DNA from: Delphinus delphis
Lineage: Eukaryota > Chordata > Mammalia > Artiodactyla > Delphinidae
Direction: 5' to 3'
DNA length: 64,000 bases
NCBI RefSeq assembly: GCF_949987515.2
Contig: NC_082692.2
Location: 43,988,418 to 44,052,417, forward strand
The translations under genes were made by a program, and so were the position numbers. Positions 33,916-44,844 of this stretch are shown in pieces (within the stretch, counting starts at the first letter, position 1; each line of letters begins with the position of its first letter). The notes beneath the pieces are model-generated. The model ran no database searches and was not told the origin of the DNA. It saw nothing but the letters and a program-made list of their open reading frames with translations.

Positions 33916-34849
33916 ATTTAAATGTAGTTTACAGCTCGTGGGGACATGTGCCTTAGTTACAGGATCACCAAGCATGCCCTGGTAGGCTTTAGGAGCCACA
34001 CACCAGGTGACCCAACCCATCCCAGAAAGGCTCTGCCACCACCCCATCACCACCACCACACCCCTCCCAGGAGCACTGATGAGCAAAAGGAGAGGCAGGC
34101 AGATGACTAAATGTCTGGGGTGCCAGGAGAGTTCTCCCTCGGCCTTACTTCCTCTTGCACAGAGAAGACCTTCAAACCTGAGTTAGCCAGGGCTGCATTC
34201 TCCCAACCAGAGCTCACCCAGAACATCACAGATGACCCAGACAGACATAAAATAGCTCTGACTGAAGTCAGAGGAGCAAAGAGCTTCTCGCCAAGTTACC
34301 CACTAGAGTATCACCTTGGGTTGATCATTTCCATGCCTCTGCTTTCTGCAGAACTCTTGCTTTGTCCACCAGCTTTTTTTCCTTGAAAACCAAAGGCAAA
34401 TTTTGAAGAAGTGGACCCTCAGAGATCCTTCCAAACATTTTTAAATACTCTACGTACCTTTATTATCTACTGTTAGAATAGTGGTCCCAAACTTTCCACT
34501 TCCTTGACCCCTCCACCCATCTTTAATGAGAAAGCAATGTGTCTATCCTAGTCCCTAAAAAGAAGAAGAAAATATAAGAAGCTAGTCAGTGCACACTTTT
34601 ATTAATGATATACAACGAAAGTCAGGGCTCCAAGGGAAAAGAGGAGAAACTGAATGATCACGTGCCAATGGCGATGGATGCTCACAAGGAAGTTTTGCTA
34701 ATAGCTGATTCTGTGTGGGAAAACAGGCACCCTGAGGTGGTGCTGATGAGAGACCCCACTGGTATGATCTTTGGGAATTTGGCAACAGTGATAAAGGAGC
34801 CTTTAGAATGTTCATAATATTCTTGCATTCTGACATAGATGGAAAATGA
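33916..34849. other. Unassigned sequence
   Basis: No gene or known repeat. A (CAC)n-rich spot lies near 34030-34065. Confidence 0.45.
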
Positions 34850-34988
34850 CAGATATTTATACAGCACTTCCTGTGCCAGGCCCTGCCCCAAGCATTTGAT
34901 ATCTTCACCGTGGAGGTCTATTATTACTCCACCACCTTCACAGGGGAGGAAACTAAGGCACGGGACATTATTTGGTCAAGGTCAAAAA

Positions 34989-35414
34989 GGAATACAGTAA
35001 GGCAAGAAAGGTAAGGGACCTGCTTCTCTCCTGTCCCTGTTTCTCCCTGAGTATGTTCAATATTTCAAGTGAGAATATAAGAAAATCAATAGAGAAGAAA
35101 TATTCCTAATATATAAGATTTTTAATCTAAAATTTATATACTTGGGCTTCCCTGGTGGCGCAGTGGTTGAGAGTCCGCCTCCAATGCAGGGGACACGGGT
35201 TCGTGTCCGGGAAGATCCCACATGCCGTGGGAAGATCCCACATGCCGTGGAGCGGCTGGGCCCGTGAGCCATGGCCGCTGAGCCTGCACGTCCGGAGCCT
35301 GTGCTCCACAACAGGAGAGGCCACAACAGTGAGAGGCCCGCATACTGCAAAAAAAATTTTTTTTAATAAAATAAAATAAAATTTATATACTTATATTTCC
35401 TACTAATTGGATTA
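34989..35414 (+). repeat. Unclassified dispersed sequence, copy B (with nested SINE)
   Basis: The same core as 17888-18073, here sitting inside a MIR and itself carrying a CHR SINE at 35144-35377. Without the SINE and its duplicated target it is about 178 bp. Because a recognisable MIR resumes on the far side, copy B is a discrete inserted unit rather than part of a large duplication. Confidence 0.72.
35144..35377 (+). mobile_element. CHR-2-type SINE with internal 20-bp tandem duplication
   Basis: Flanked by AAAATTTATATACTT at 35129-35143 and 35378-35392. The unit GGAAGATCCCACATGCCGTG is present twice back to back (35209-35228 and 35229-35248); relatives have it once. A few bases are missing before it. 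Confidence 0.92.
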
Positions 35415-35530
35415 GTAGAGAATCTGGGATCAAGCCCCACAATCTCTGATGACACCCTGCTTTTAGAATACAGTCTATAGAAAATCCAAATTCAGACTAC
35501 GTTTTACATAAGGAAATATTCATCTCAACG

Positions 35531-35600
35531 CTAAATATACCTGAAACTAACACAACATTGTAAATCAACTACACTTCAATAAAAAATAAATTTAAAAAAA
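35531..35600 (+). mobile_element. Very short L1 3' end
   Basis: 'acctgaaactaacacaacattg' then 'caactacacttcaataaaaaat' and an A-rich tail. Confidence 0.75.
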
Positions 35601-36939
35601 AGAATACATTCTTTCTTCTATGCCATGCTCTCTTGTTTATTATGTGTGGCTCTACAAATTTCTGGCCATATAATTTTTAGATAATTACAAATTCTTTGCC
35701 TCATTTGTAAATTGAGGGTAACAATAAAAAGCTGCTAATGACCAAAAAAACCACTAAATATAATTCTTGCTTGATAAATACTCAAAATGTATAAAGGTAT
35801 TTAATTATTACCTATTAATAGAAAAATATGAAATAATCTCAATATCCAAGGACAGAAAAGTGAGCAACTCAGTTATGGCATGGCCACAAAATGATTGTGC
35901 TTTCATTAAATAAACAATGTACCGTTTCCAGGACATGGAATATACCAATTACAACATCACTATTTTCTTTCCATTTTTCTTCAAGGAATATACATTATTT
36001 TTTACAAATGGAAGGAAGAGTTGTGTAGCAGGCATTATTGTGAGAGTTTTGCTTTGAGAACCTCTCAATTTGCACAATACTTTTAAAAAATATCTTATAC
36101 CTTCCCTTCCTGGCTCCTCCTGGTGTCACCTTAAACACGTGTGGCTGACACTGAAACGCCAGACTCAGGCAGACACTTAAAATGCTGGGGAATTTTTCCA
36201 TTTAAAGCTACTGGGTTCCCCCAGAAAGCAGAGCACCACCATGTGGCTCATTAGCCAGAAATCAACTGAGCATTCAGTCCCTCTGCCTGGCTGTTGAAAT
36301 GAAATTTGTAAACTCAAATTTATTTCAGTAATGAAGTTCTTTCAAGGTCCCTAAGGCCAGAGGTGTGACTTAGCGATCTGCTCCAGCCCAAACCTATTCC
36401 TTAAAAAAATGGAGAGATGACTAGAGAAATTATGTTAGTTTAAACTTTGGGCATCACCTGACATTTAGAGACTAAAACACTCAAAGCAAACCACTAAAAA
36501 TATACAAACTCAGTCTCCATTTTTTTGTATGCAAATCTCTGTAACTACTTAAATTCATAATGGCTTGAACTACATCTCCCATGAAGCTTAGGTTTCCAGG
36601 CACCTAAAGATCATATTAAACCTCTTCCTGGGGCCCCCACTATTTCCAAACCTACTCTTTTTTTTTAATGAGCCAGGCTTCTTCAGAAGGTAGCATTCCA
36701 TGCATTCAACAAGCATCTCTTGAGAACCCAGAGTAGAGGAGCAAAATTTGCCAACCCAACGTGTCTCTTTGGCCTGTGGATTCTTTCCAGCTGAAAACAA
36801 CCAAGGCCCAAACAAGACTCAGGAAGAAACTTTGACCTTCCCCCTAACTGTCTGAAGAATTCAGATAGATGGACTGTTCCCAGAACAGAGGAATCTCCAG
36901 AGTTATCTGCAAAGAATATGGGTTACGTGTGGTCAGAAG
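35601..36939. other. Unassigned sequence
   Basis: About 1.3 kb without recognised gene or repeat; a single ZNF143-like motif is listed separately. Confidence 0.45.
36569..36587 (+). promoter_or_regulatory. ZNF143/THAP11-like (SBS) motif
   Basis: ACTACATCTCCCATGAAGC resembles the SBS consensus (ACTACAATTCCCAGAATGC-like), keeping the ACTACA and TCCCA cores. Three or four positions differ. No CpG island or transcript start is visible nearby, so it may be chance or part of an old repeat. Confidence 0.3.
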
Positions 36940-37262
36940 AACAGGGCCTAGAGGTCAGAGTCCACTCTGTGTCCCATTGCCTCTGCCTGGCCCAGCAAAC
37001 ATTTATCAAACCTTTGCCTTTCCATCTTCATGGGAATTGCCTTCCTCCCCTTTGAAGTCCCAAACCACTACCCCCAACATCCTCTTCTGTCTTTAGCTGA
37101 AGATGGTATTTAAGGGGAGGACTTCGCTTGGGTCTCTCCCATGTACACGTTATTAAAATTTTGTTTGATTTTCTCCTGTTAATCTATTTCCTATCGACTT
37201 AATTCTTAGACCAGCCAGACCTAGAAGAGCAGAGGAATATTTCTTCTTCCCCAATACCACGA
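36940..37262 (+). mobile_element. LTR-like element (endogenous retrovirus type)
   Basis: A TATA-like 'gtatttaagg' (about 37107) lies before 'gggtctctcccatgtacacg', an ATTAAA poly(A)-like signal (about 37152), 'ttttctcctgttaatctatttcc' and the end 'agaccagccagacctagaagagc', 'tttcttcttcccc'. This is an LTR U3-R-U5 order. It is related to the end at 7.84-7.96 kb. The upstream boundary is approximate and no internal retroviral sequence is present. Confidence 0.5.
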
Positions 37263-37409
37263 GGTGTCAGGCAAGTGCTAGGCATTGGTGCTACAAAATG
37301 GGAAGAGCCCCACACCTACCACGGTCCAGCGGGAAAGAGGCCCAGAACCAAGACTTCGCAAAACTGCCTGACAAGTGCTATGACAGAATTATGCAAAAGG
37401 ACCTTAGCC

Positions 37410-37880
37410 TGATTTCATTTCATTTTTTAAATCGAGGTTTAACTAACAAAATAAAACAGGTAAATACTAAGTGTTCAGTTCAGAGAGTTTTGACAGTTGT
37501 TTGCATCCTATGCCCGGCACCCAAAACAAGAGAGAAAACAGTTCCACCCCCTTGTGCCCCTTTGCAGTCTATCCCCACACCCCTCCCATAGGCAACATGA
37601 TTTTTATCACCGTAGTTTCTCATGTTCTAAAATTTCACATAAATAGAACCTATTTGATTCTAGCTTTTTAAGATTAATCCGTGTTGCTGCGTGTATCCAT
37701 GATTTGTTCCCTGTGATGGCTGACAGGCATTTCACCATATGGACCTGCCAGTTTGCTTATTCACTCACCTGCTGATGGAGGCTGGGCACTTTCCAACAGT
37801 ATCGTAGCAACTTGTGCTACTACAATTAAGGTTGAGTTTCTTCTGTTTTGGTTCATCTCTTTGATTTACGTTTGTATGTG
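37410..37880 (-). mobile_element. Ancient L1 (L1M-type), minus strand
   Basis: 'aggtttaactaacaaaataaa', 'agagttttgacagttgtttgcatcc', 'ccacccccttgtgcccctttgcagtc', 'aggcaacatgatttttatcacc', 'gttgctgcgtgtatccatgatttgttcc' and 'cacctgctgatggaggctgggcac' follow the complement of old L1 ORF2-end/3'UTR. Confidence 0.65.
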
Positions 37881-38149
37881 TTTATAATGTAGGGGGCAAG
37901 GAGGCAGAGAGTGTTACGGTTGGAACCAATAGGGTTCTCACAGAAGATAGATCAGGGAGAAGGCAAAATCCTGAGAGAATTAAAGGTGTGATGTTAGGCG
38001 TGGATTAAGTACAGGATGCGTGTAAAAGAGTCCTGGACGACTGGGCAGGACAGAGGCCTATAAAGACAGGACAAGCTAAGGAGCTGGGTAAGGCATCAAG
38101 AACAGTGAACAGAACTTCAATTTTCCTTACAACCTCGGAGAGGCGGTTT

Positions 38150-38365
38150 CAAAGCACACCTATTTTGAAGGCAGAAAGACCTGGCCTCAAATCCCTCTCT
38201 TGCTACTAACTCTGTGGGGTGAGGCAAGTTAGTAAAACTCCCTAAGATTTATTTTCTTCATCTGTAAAATGGAGAAAATGCCACCCATTTCAAAGACCTG
38301 TAAAGAGGCTAAAAAGAAATCATGAAAGCCACACAGCTAAAAGAACACTTAGCATAAAATGGGAG
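38150..38365 (+). mobile_element. MIR SINE (plus)
   Basis: 'ggcagaaagacctggcctcaaatccc', 'ttgctactaactctgtggggtgaggcaagtta', 'ttcttcatctgtaaaatggag', 'aacacttagcataaaatggg' follow MIR. Confidence 0.7.
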
Positions 38366-39084
38366 CCCCTCCTAGTGCTGTGGGATGGATTTAAATGCAC
38401 TCACCTCAAACAGGGCTGGAATCTAACCAACAGCACCATCAGAAGCACCCTGGAGAGCCTCTGCTAATCTCACACCGCTTCAGAAACTGCAGATTTACCT
38501 CTAGTAACCAATTTTTGAACCTATTTTTGAATTAAGTTAACCAATTTTCTCTGGAGAAGATTTTTAAGAAGATACAAAAAGAGTGAGCGCAAGTGAACAG
38601 AACGAAGTTTGGAGTAGCAATAGGACATGAATCAGGGCTACATATTCAACTCGACCCTGATCAGGTTACTATTGCCATGAAAAACAAGTCTGATTATCCA
38701 GGAACAGTGCAACAGCAAAGTCACTTAAATGCCCACAGCTCCAAAATGCATCAAAGAACACAGTAATGCTTCTTAAAACAGAACTTTTTGTTTAAACTAA
38801 CCATTTCAGAAATGCACTTCTACTGATAATAAAATTTTCAATTACAAAAAAAATAAAACTTTCTGTACCTTTTAGCAATAGGAATGAAAAATAAATGCAA
38901 GTATTAAATCGTGATACATGCCCTCTAAGTGAAAATACTATAACTTTTATAAAGTGAAACTTTTTCAAAGAAATTAACTCAACAGAAGAAATATAAAGCT
39001 TATTTGTAGATGCTGACCTTTTTAAAAGTATAAATACCCTGACGTTCATAATAAAGGCAGATTTTTGTCTGACTTCATAAAATT
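38366..39084. other. Unassigned sequence
   Basis: No recognisable feature. Confidence 0.45.
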
Positions 39085-39370
39085 TTTCTTTCTTTTTATT
39101 GATAGTTTTTTTTCCTTGAGGTATAGTTGATGTACAGTATTAAACAAGTTACAGGTGTACAAAATAATGATTTACAATTTTTAAAGGTTATACTCCAGTT
39201 ATAGTTAATGTAAAATATGGGCAATATTCCCTGTGCTGTACAATATATCCTTGTAGCTTATTTATTTTATACATAGTTGTTTGTACCTCTTCATCCCCTA
39301 CACCTCTCTGGCCTCTCCCCGCTTCCCTCTTCCACCACTAGTTCGTTCTCTATATCCATACAATTTTTAA
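39085..39370 (-). mobile_element. L1 3' end (minus)
   Basis: 'tttttattgatag', 'cttgaggtatagttgatgtacag', 'caagttacaggtgtac', 'attccctgtgctgtacaat', 'ttgtttgtacctcttcatcccc' is the complement of an older cetartiodactyl L1 3'UTR than the one at 33.8 kb. It may extend to about 39.47 kb. Confidence 0.75.
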
Positions 39371-40574
39371 ATTCTATTTCTGCAGATGGGGTCTGTAGGA
39401 CTCATTCTTTCTGGAGTCTGCGCTCTTCGCTGAGAGATCTAGACTTACTTTACTTTAGCACATCATCCACCACAGGGCCTGAAGAGTAATGTGCTCAACT
39501 GACTCTGAACATAGGCCATCTCCTCTATCCTCCCCTGAGCCTCATGAATATTTATTAGCTAAATATATGTGAAATCTGAGATGGCTTAATTACAGTAACT
39601 GAGGATACAGTCCTTGAGAAGATCCAAGAGCTATGTAAACATGGCCACCAAAATCAAAACGTCACATATTTTAGATCTGGAGTCACACAAACCAACTGTC
39701 AAAAAATACCTCGGAGGCATAAATATTTTAGTGTGATAAAAGAAATGACTTCGGAGTCCTAAGATAAATTTCTGAAACCTAAAAATACTTCAGTCAAAAC
39801 TACATATGGTAAAAGTATTTAAATTGAGATGTATGTTCTTTATTTTATAAGTCCTGAATAACTTCAGCTAGTTACAACTTATTCAGAGATTGGGTCCTTT
39901 TCAGAATCCAAAAGATATCAGATAAAAAATAGGATTATAAAGTAAATATGATCGGATTGTCCTTTCTAGTTCACTAATTTCTGGTAATACCAACCAATGC
40001 CTATTTTTTTTCAGCTGCAAAGTGTGCCCCAGAACTACAGAAAATACCCCAAAAAGCATGAAATATATAAGAAGTGGAAAGGACTTAAGGAGCTTATGAT
40101 ATAGAAATATTGTGGCGTATGACATAAGTATGTAAACTATAGCTCTTGCCATCAAGGCATTTCATATCTACAGAGGAAATAAAACAGAAAACAGGATACT
40201 GGACACAGAATGAGAAGCCTACTGACCACAAGTAGGAAGGGGAACCAGGGCGGGGTGGCCAGCGTCATCCTGAACACTTGTGAAGACTTGTGGGCACTGG
40301 AGCAGCGACCCTCTGGGTAGAAGGACCACCAGCAGAAGTCGCCCCGGGACAAAAAGACGTGAGCTGGGAATGAGCATGAGTGAGGCCACACTGCACACTA
40401 CACTTCCTGGCAAAAAAATGAGGCCCTAATAGACGAGAGCGATTTATCCAACTCCACCCACCTGGCCACCGGGCCTTGAACCCCGTTTCTGGATCACCAA
40501 ACCCCATATTCTTGCTTTAACTACCAGCAAAGAGACTGACTTAGAGGATGCCAAGTTTAAGAAGACTGAAATTT
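39371..40574. other. Unassigned sequence
   Basis: About 1.2 kb without a recognised gene or repeat. Confidence 0.45.
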
Positions 40575-40576
40575 TA

Positions 40577-41460
40577 ATGAATGCTGGAGAGGGTGTGGAG
40601 AAAAGGGAATCCTCTTACACTGTTAGTGGGAATGTAAACTGGTGCAGCCACTCTGGAGAACAGTATGCAGGTTCCTTAAAAAACTAAAAATAGAGCTACC
40701 ATATGATCCAGCAATCCCACTGCTGGGCATGTACCGGAAAAAACTATAATTCAACCCCTATGTAGCAGCACTATTTACAATAGCCAAGACATGGAAGCAA
40801 CCTAAATGTCCACCTACAGATGAATGGATAAAGAAGGTGTGGTACATATATACAATAGAATACAACTCAACCATAAAAAAGAATAAAATAATCCCATTTG
40901 AGGCAACATGGATGGACCTAGAGATTACCATACTATGCAAAGTAAGTCAGAAAGAGAAAGACAAATACCATATGATATCACTTATATGTGGAATCTAAAA
41001 TAAGACACATATAGACATATCTATAAAACAGAAACAGACTCACAGACATAAAGAACAGACTTGTGTTTGCCAAGGGGGAGGGTAGGTGGGAAAGGGAAGG
41101 ATTGGGAGCTTGATTTGGACATTTTTTTGGGGGGGGCATGCCATTCAGCTTGCAGGATCTCAGTTCCCTGACCAGAGATTGAACTCGAGGCCACAGCAGT
41201 GAAAGTGCCAAGTCCTAACCACTGGACCGCCAGGGAAATCGGGAGCATGATATTAGCAGATGCAAACTATTATGTATAGAGTGTATAAACAACAAGATCC
41301 TACTGTATAGCACAGGGAACTATATTCAATATCCTGTGTTAAAGCATAATGGAAAAGAATATGAAAAAGAATATATGTATGTATAACTGAGCCACTTTGC
41401 TGTACAGCAGAAATTAACACATTGTAAATCAACTATACTGAAATAAATTTTTTTTAAAAA
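40577..41460 (+). mobile_element. 5'-truncated L1 3' region with nested SINE
   Basis: It begins in the ORF2 cysteine-rich end ('aatgctggagagggtgtggag', 'atccagcaatcccactgctggg') and runs to the 3'UTR and A tail. The flanks AAGACTGAAATTTT and GAACAGTGAAATTTC (about 40562 and 41462) may be a decayed target duplication. The full-length L1 starts only about 40 bp downstream. Confidence 0.85.
41115..41240 (-). mobile_element. Short CHR-type tRNA SINE (minus) inside an L1
   Basis: 'ggcatgccattcagcttgcaggatctcagttccctg', 'agagattgaactcgagg' and 'ccactggaccgccagggaaatc' is the complement of the short tRNA SINE. It is flanked by GGGAGCTTGAT (41104-41114) and GGGAGCATGAT (41241-41251). Confidence 0.9.
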
Positions 41461-41512
41461 AGAACAGTGAAATTTCCACACACCTTAATATCAAGTGTCG
41501 AGGGGTGCTGGG

Positions 41513-41522
41513 AAGATGGCGG
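41513..41522 (+). promoter_or_regulatory. YY1-like site at L1 5' end
   Basis: AAGATGGCGG lies about 10 bp inside the 5' end of the element. Human L1 has a YY1 site (AAGATGGCCG) at the same place that sets the transcription start, so this is the expected promoter landmark and supports that the 5' end is intact. Confidence 0.65.
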
Positions 41523-42705
41523 AAGAGTAAGACTCGGAGATCACCTTCCTCCCCACAGATACACCAGAAATACATCTACACGTGGAACAACTCCTACAGA
41601 ACACCTACTGAAGGCTGGCAGAAGACCTCAGACCTCCCAAAAGGCAAGAAACTCCCCACGTACCTGGGTAGGGCAAAAGAAAAAAAAGAAAAAACAGAGA
41701 CAAAAGAATAGGGACAGCACCTGCACAGTGGGAGGGAGCGGTGAAGGAGGAAAGGTTTCCACACACTAGGAAGCCCCTTCTCGGGCGGAGACTGCGGGAG
41801 GGGGAGGGGGAGCTTCGGAGCCGCGGAGGAGAGCACAGCAACAGGGGTGCGGAGGGCAAAGCGGGGAGATTCCCGCACAGAGGATCGGTGCCGACCAGCA
41901 CTCAGCAGCCCGAGAGGCTTGTCTGCTCACCCGCCGGGGCGGGCGGGGCTGCGAGCTGAGGCTCAGGCTTCGGTCGGAGCGCAGGGAGAGGACTGAGGTT
42001 GGCGCTTAAACACAGCCTGAAGGAGTTAGTGCACCACGGCTAGCCGGGAGGGAGTCCGGGGAAAAGTCTGCACCTGCCGAAGAGGCAAGAGACATTTTCT
42101 TCCCTCTTTGTTTCCTGGTGCACGAGGAGAGGGGTTTAAGAGCGCTGCTTAAAGGAAGTCCAGAGACAGGCGCGAGTCGCGGCTAAAAGTGCGAACCCCA
42201 GCGACGGGCGCAAGCCGCGGCTAAAAGCGCGGACCCCAGAGACGGGCGGGAGACGCTAAGGCTGCTGCTGCTGCCGCCACCAAGGGGCCTGTGTGCGAGC
42301 ACAGGTCACTATCCACACCCCTCTTCCGGGGAGCCTGTGCAGCCCGCCACTGCCAGGTTCCCGGGATCCAGGGACAACTTCCCCGGGAGAACGCACGGCG
42401 AGCCTCAGGCTGGTGCAACGTCACGCCGGCCTCTGCCGCCGCAGGCTCGCCCCGCACTCCGTACCCCTCCCTCCCCCCGGCCTGAGTGCACCACAGCCCC
42501 CGAATCAGAGGCTCCTTTAACCCCCATCCTGTCTGAGCAAAAAACAGACGCCCTCCGGCGACCTACACGCAGAGGCGGGGCCAAATCCAAAGCTGAACCC
42601 CGGGAGCTGTGCGAACAAAGAAAAGAAAGGGCAATTTCTCCCAGGAGCAGCCGATTAAATCTCCACAATCAACTTGATGTACCCTGCATCTGTGAAATAC
42701 AGGAA

Positions 42706-43265
42706 TAGACGACGAATCACCCCAAATTGAGGAGGTGGACTTCGAGAGCAAGATCTATAATTTTTTCCCCTTTTCCTCTTTTTGTGAATGTGTCTGTGTA
42801 TGCTTCTGTGTGAGATCTTGTCTGTATAGCTTTGCTTCCACCATTTGTCCTAGTGTTCTATCCGTCCATTGTTTTTTTTTTAAATTTTTTTCTTAATAAT
42901 TAATTTTAATTTCAATAACTTTATTATACTTTACCTTCTTTCTTTCTTTCTTTCGTTCTTTCCTTCCTTCCTTCCTTCCCTCCTTTAGACAATGAATCAT
43001 CCTAAATTGAGGAGGTGGTCTCTGAGAGCAAGATTTATGATTTTTTCCCCTTTACCTCTTTTTGTGAGGCTGTATGTGTATGCTTCTGTGTAAGATTTTG
43101 TCTGTATAGCTTTGCTTCCAACATTTGTCCTAAGGTTCTATCCGTCCCTTTTTTTTTTCTAAATAAGTATTTTTTAATTCAATAACTTTATTATACTTTA
43201 TTTTATTTTACTGTACCTTCTTTCTGTCTTTTTTCCTTCCTTCCCTCCTTCCTTCCTCCCTCCCT
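42706..43265 (+). repeat. 280-bp tandem duplication in the L1 5'UTR
   Basis: Unit 1 (42706-42985) and unit 2 (42986 to about 43265) both start TAGAC, 'gaatca', 'aaattgaggaggtgg'. They continue with 'gagagcaagat', 'ttttttcccctttt', 'tgtatgcttctgtgt', 'gtctgtatagctttgcttcca', 'ttctatccgtcc', and each ends in a TTCC/TTTC pyrimidine run. They differ by scattered substitutions and indels. The second unit is followed by a further pyrimidine run to about 43345. Confidence 0.9.
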
Positions 43266-43345
43266 CCCTCCTTTCTTTCCTTTTCTTCTTTCTTCCTTCC
43301 TTCCTTCCTTCATTCTCTCCTTTCTTTCTTTCTTTCTTTCTTCCT
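42936..43345. repeat. (TTTC/TTCC)n pyrimidine microsatellites in the L1
   Basis: Two long pyrimidine tracts (about 42936-42985 and 43215-43345) made of TTTC, TTCC and CCCT units. Each closes one copy of the 280-bp duplication. Confidence 0.85.
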
Positions 43346-43892
43346 ACTTCTACTAATTCTCTCTACTTTTTCTCCCTTTTATTCTGAGCCTGAGCCGTGT
43401 GGATGAAAGGCTCTTGGTGCTCCAGCCAGGAGTCAGGGCTCTGCCTCTGAGGTGGGAGAGCCAACTTCAGGACACTGGTCAACAAGAGACCTCCCAGCTC
43501 CACGTAATATCAAACGGCGAAAAGCTCCCAGAGACCTCCATCTTAACACCAGGACCCAGCTTCACTCAACGACCAGCAAGCTACAGTGCAGGACAACCTA
43601 TGCCAAACAACTAGCAAAACAGGAACACAACCCCACCCATTAACAGAGAGGCTGCCTAAAATCATAATAAGGCAACAGACACCCCAAAACACACCACCAG
43701 ACGTGGATCTGCCCACTAGAGAGACAAGATCCAGCCTCATCCATCACAACACAGGCACTAGTCCCCTCCACCAGGAAGCCTACACACCCCACTGAACCAA
43801 CCTTAGCCACTGAAGACAGACATCAAAAACAACAGGAACTACGAACCTGCAGCATGCAAAAAGGAGACCCCAAACACAGTAAGATAAGCAAA

Positions 43893-44786
43893 ATGAGAAG
43901 ACAGAAAAACACACAGCAGATGAAGGAGCAAGATAAAAATGCATCAGACCTAACAAATGAGAGGAAATAGGCAGTCTACCTGAAAAAGAATTCAGAATAA
44001 TGATAGTAAAGATGATCCAAAATCTTGGAAATAGAATGGACAAAATACAAGAAACATTTAACAAGGACCTAGAAGAAATAAAGATGAAAGCGAGCAATGA
44101 TGAACAACACAATAAATGAAATTAAAAATACTCTAGATGGGATCAATAGCAGAATAACTGAGGCAGAAGAACGGATAAGTGACCTGGAAGATAAAATAGT
44201 GGAAATAACTACCACAGAGCAAAATAAAGAAAAAATAATGAAAAGAATTGAGGACAGTCTCAGAGACCTCTGGGACAACATTAAACGCACCAACATTCGA
44301 ATTATAGGGGTTCCAGAAGAAGAAGAAAAAAAGAAAGGGACTGAGAAAATATTTGAAGAGATTATAGTTGAAAACTTCCCTAATATGGGAAAGGAAATAG
44401 TTAATCAAGTCAAGGAAGCACAGAGAGTCCGATACAGGATAAATCCAAGGAGAAATACGCCAAGACACATATTAATCAAACTGTCAAAAATTAAATACAA
44501 AGAAAGCATATTAAAAGTAGCAAGGGGAAAACAATAAATAACACACAAGGGAATCCCCATAAGGCTAACAGCTGATCTCTCAGCAGAAACTCTGCAAGCC
44601 AGAAGGGAGTGGCAGGACATACTGAAAGTAATGAAGGAGAAAAACCTGCAACCAAGACTACTCTACCCAGCAAGGATCTCATTCAGATTTGATGGAGAAA
44701 TTAAAACCTTTACAGACAAGCAAAAGCTGAGAGAGTTCAGCACCACCAAACCAGCTTTACAACAAATGCTAAAGGAACTTCTCTAG
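43893..44786 (+). pseudogene. L1 ORF1 (RNA-binding chaperone), broken
   Basis: ORF1p is the coiled-coil, nucleic-acid-binding protein that packages L1 RNA. The probable original start is the ATG at 43893 (MRRQKNTQQMKEQ). That frame hits TAG at about 43968. A neighbouring frame carries LPEKEFRI and KMIQNLGNRMDKIQETF, then another shift near 44090 leads to the longest intact piece, 44097-44537. This piece holds the heptad-rich INSRITEAEERISDLEDK segment and the RRM region with IRIIGVPEEE and ENFPNMGKE. TAA at 44535 interrupts it. The same frame continues with the C-terminal domain (IPIRLTADLSAETLQARREW) to the natural TAG at 44784. So there are at least two frameshifts and one premature stop. 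Confidence 0.9.
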
Positions 44787-44844
44787 ACAAGAAACACAAG
44801 AGAAGGAAAAGACCTATAATAACGAACCCAAAACAATTTAGAAA

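Larger units (their letters stand above)
34850..35460 (-). mobile_element. MIR SINE (minus), split by dispersed sequence B
   Basis: 'tttatacagcacttcctgtgccaggccctg', 'aggggaggaaactaaggca', 'ttggtcaaggtcaaaaagg' precede the insert. 'agtagagaatctgggatcaagcccc' and 'tctctgatgacaccctgctttta' follow it at about 35412. This is reverse MIR, contiguous on the consensus. Confidence 0.7.

Noticed and set aside
17888..35414. Large segmental duplication linking 17.9 and 35.0 kb
   Set aside because: Homology stops sharply on both sides, and copy B is set within a MIR that copy A lacks. An inserted repeat fits better.
41467..42708. Overlapping 60-120 aa frames in the L1 5'UTR
   Set aside because: CpG-rich untranslated leader; the frames overlap on both strands and are not a known L1 product. 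An ORF0-like antisense frame was considered but nothing marks it.
42936..43345. CRISPR-like or satellite array
   Set aside because: The repeats are simple pyrimidine microsatellites and one tandem duplication, with no unique spacers.
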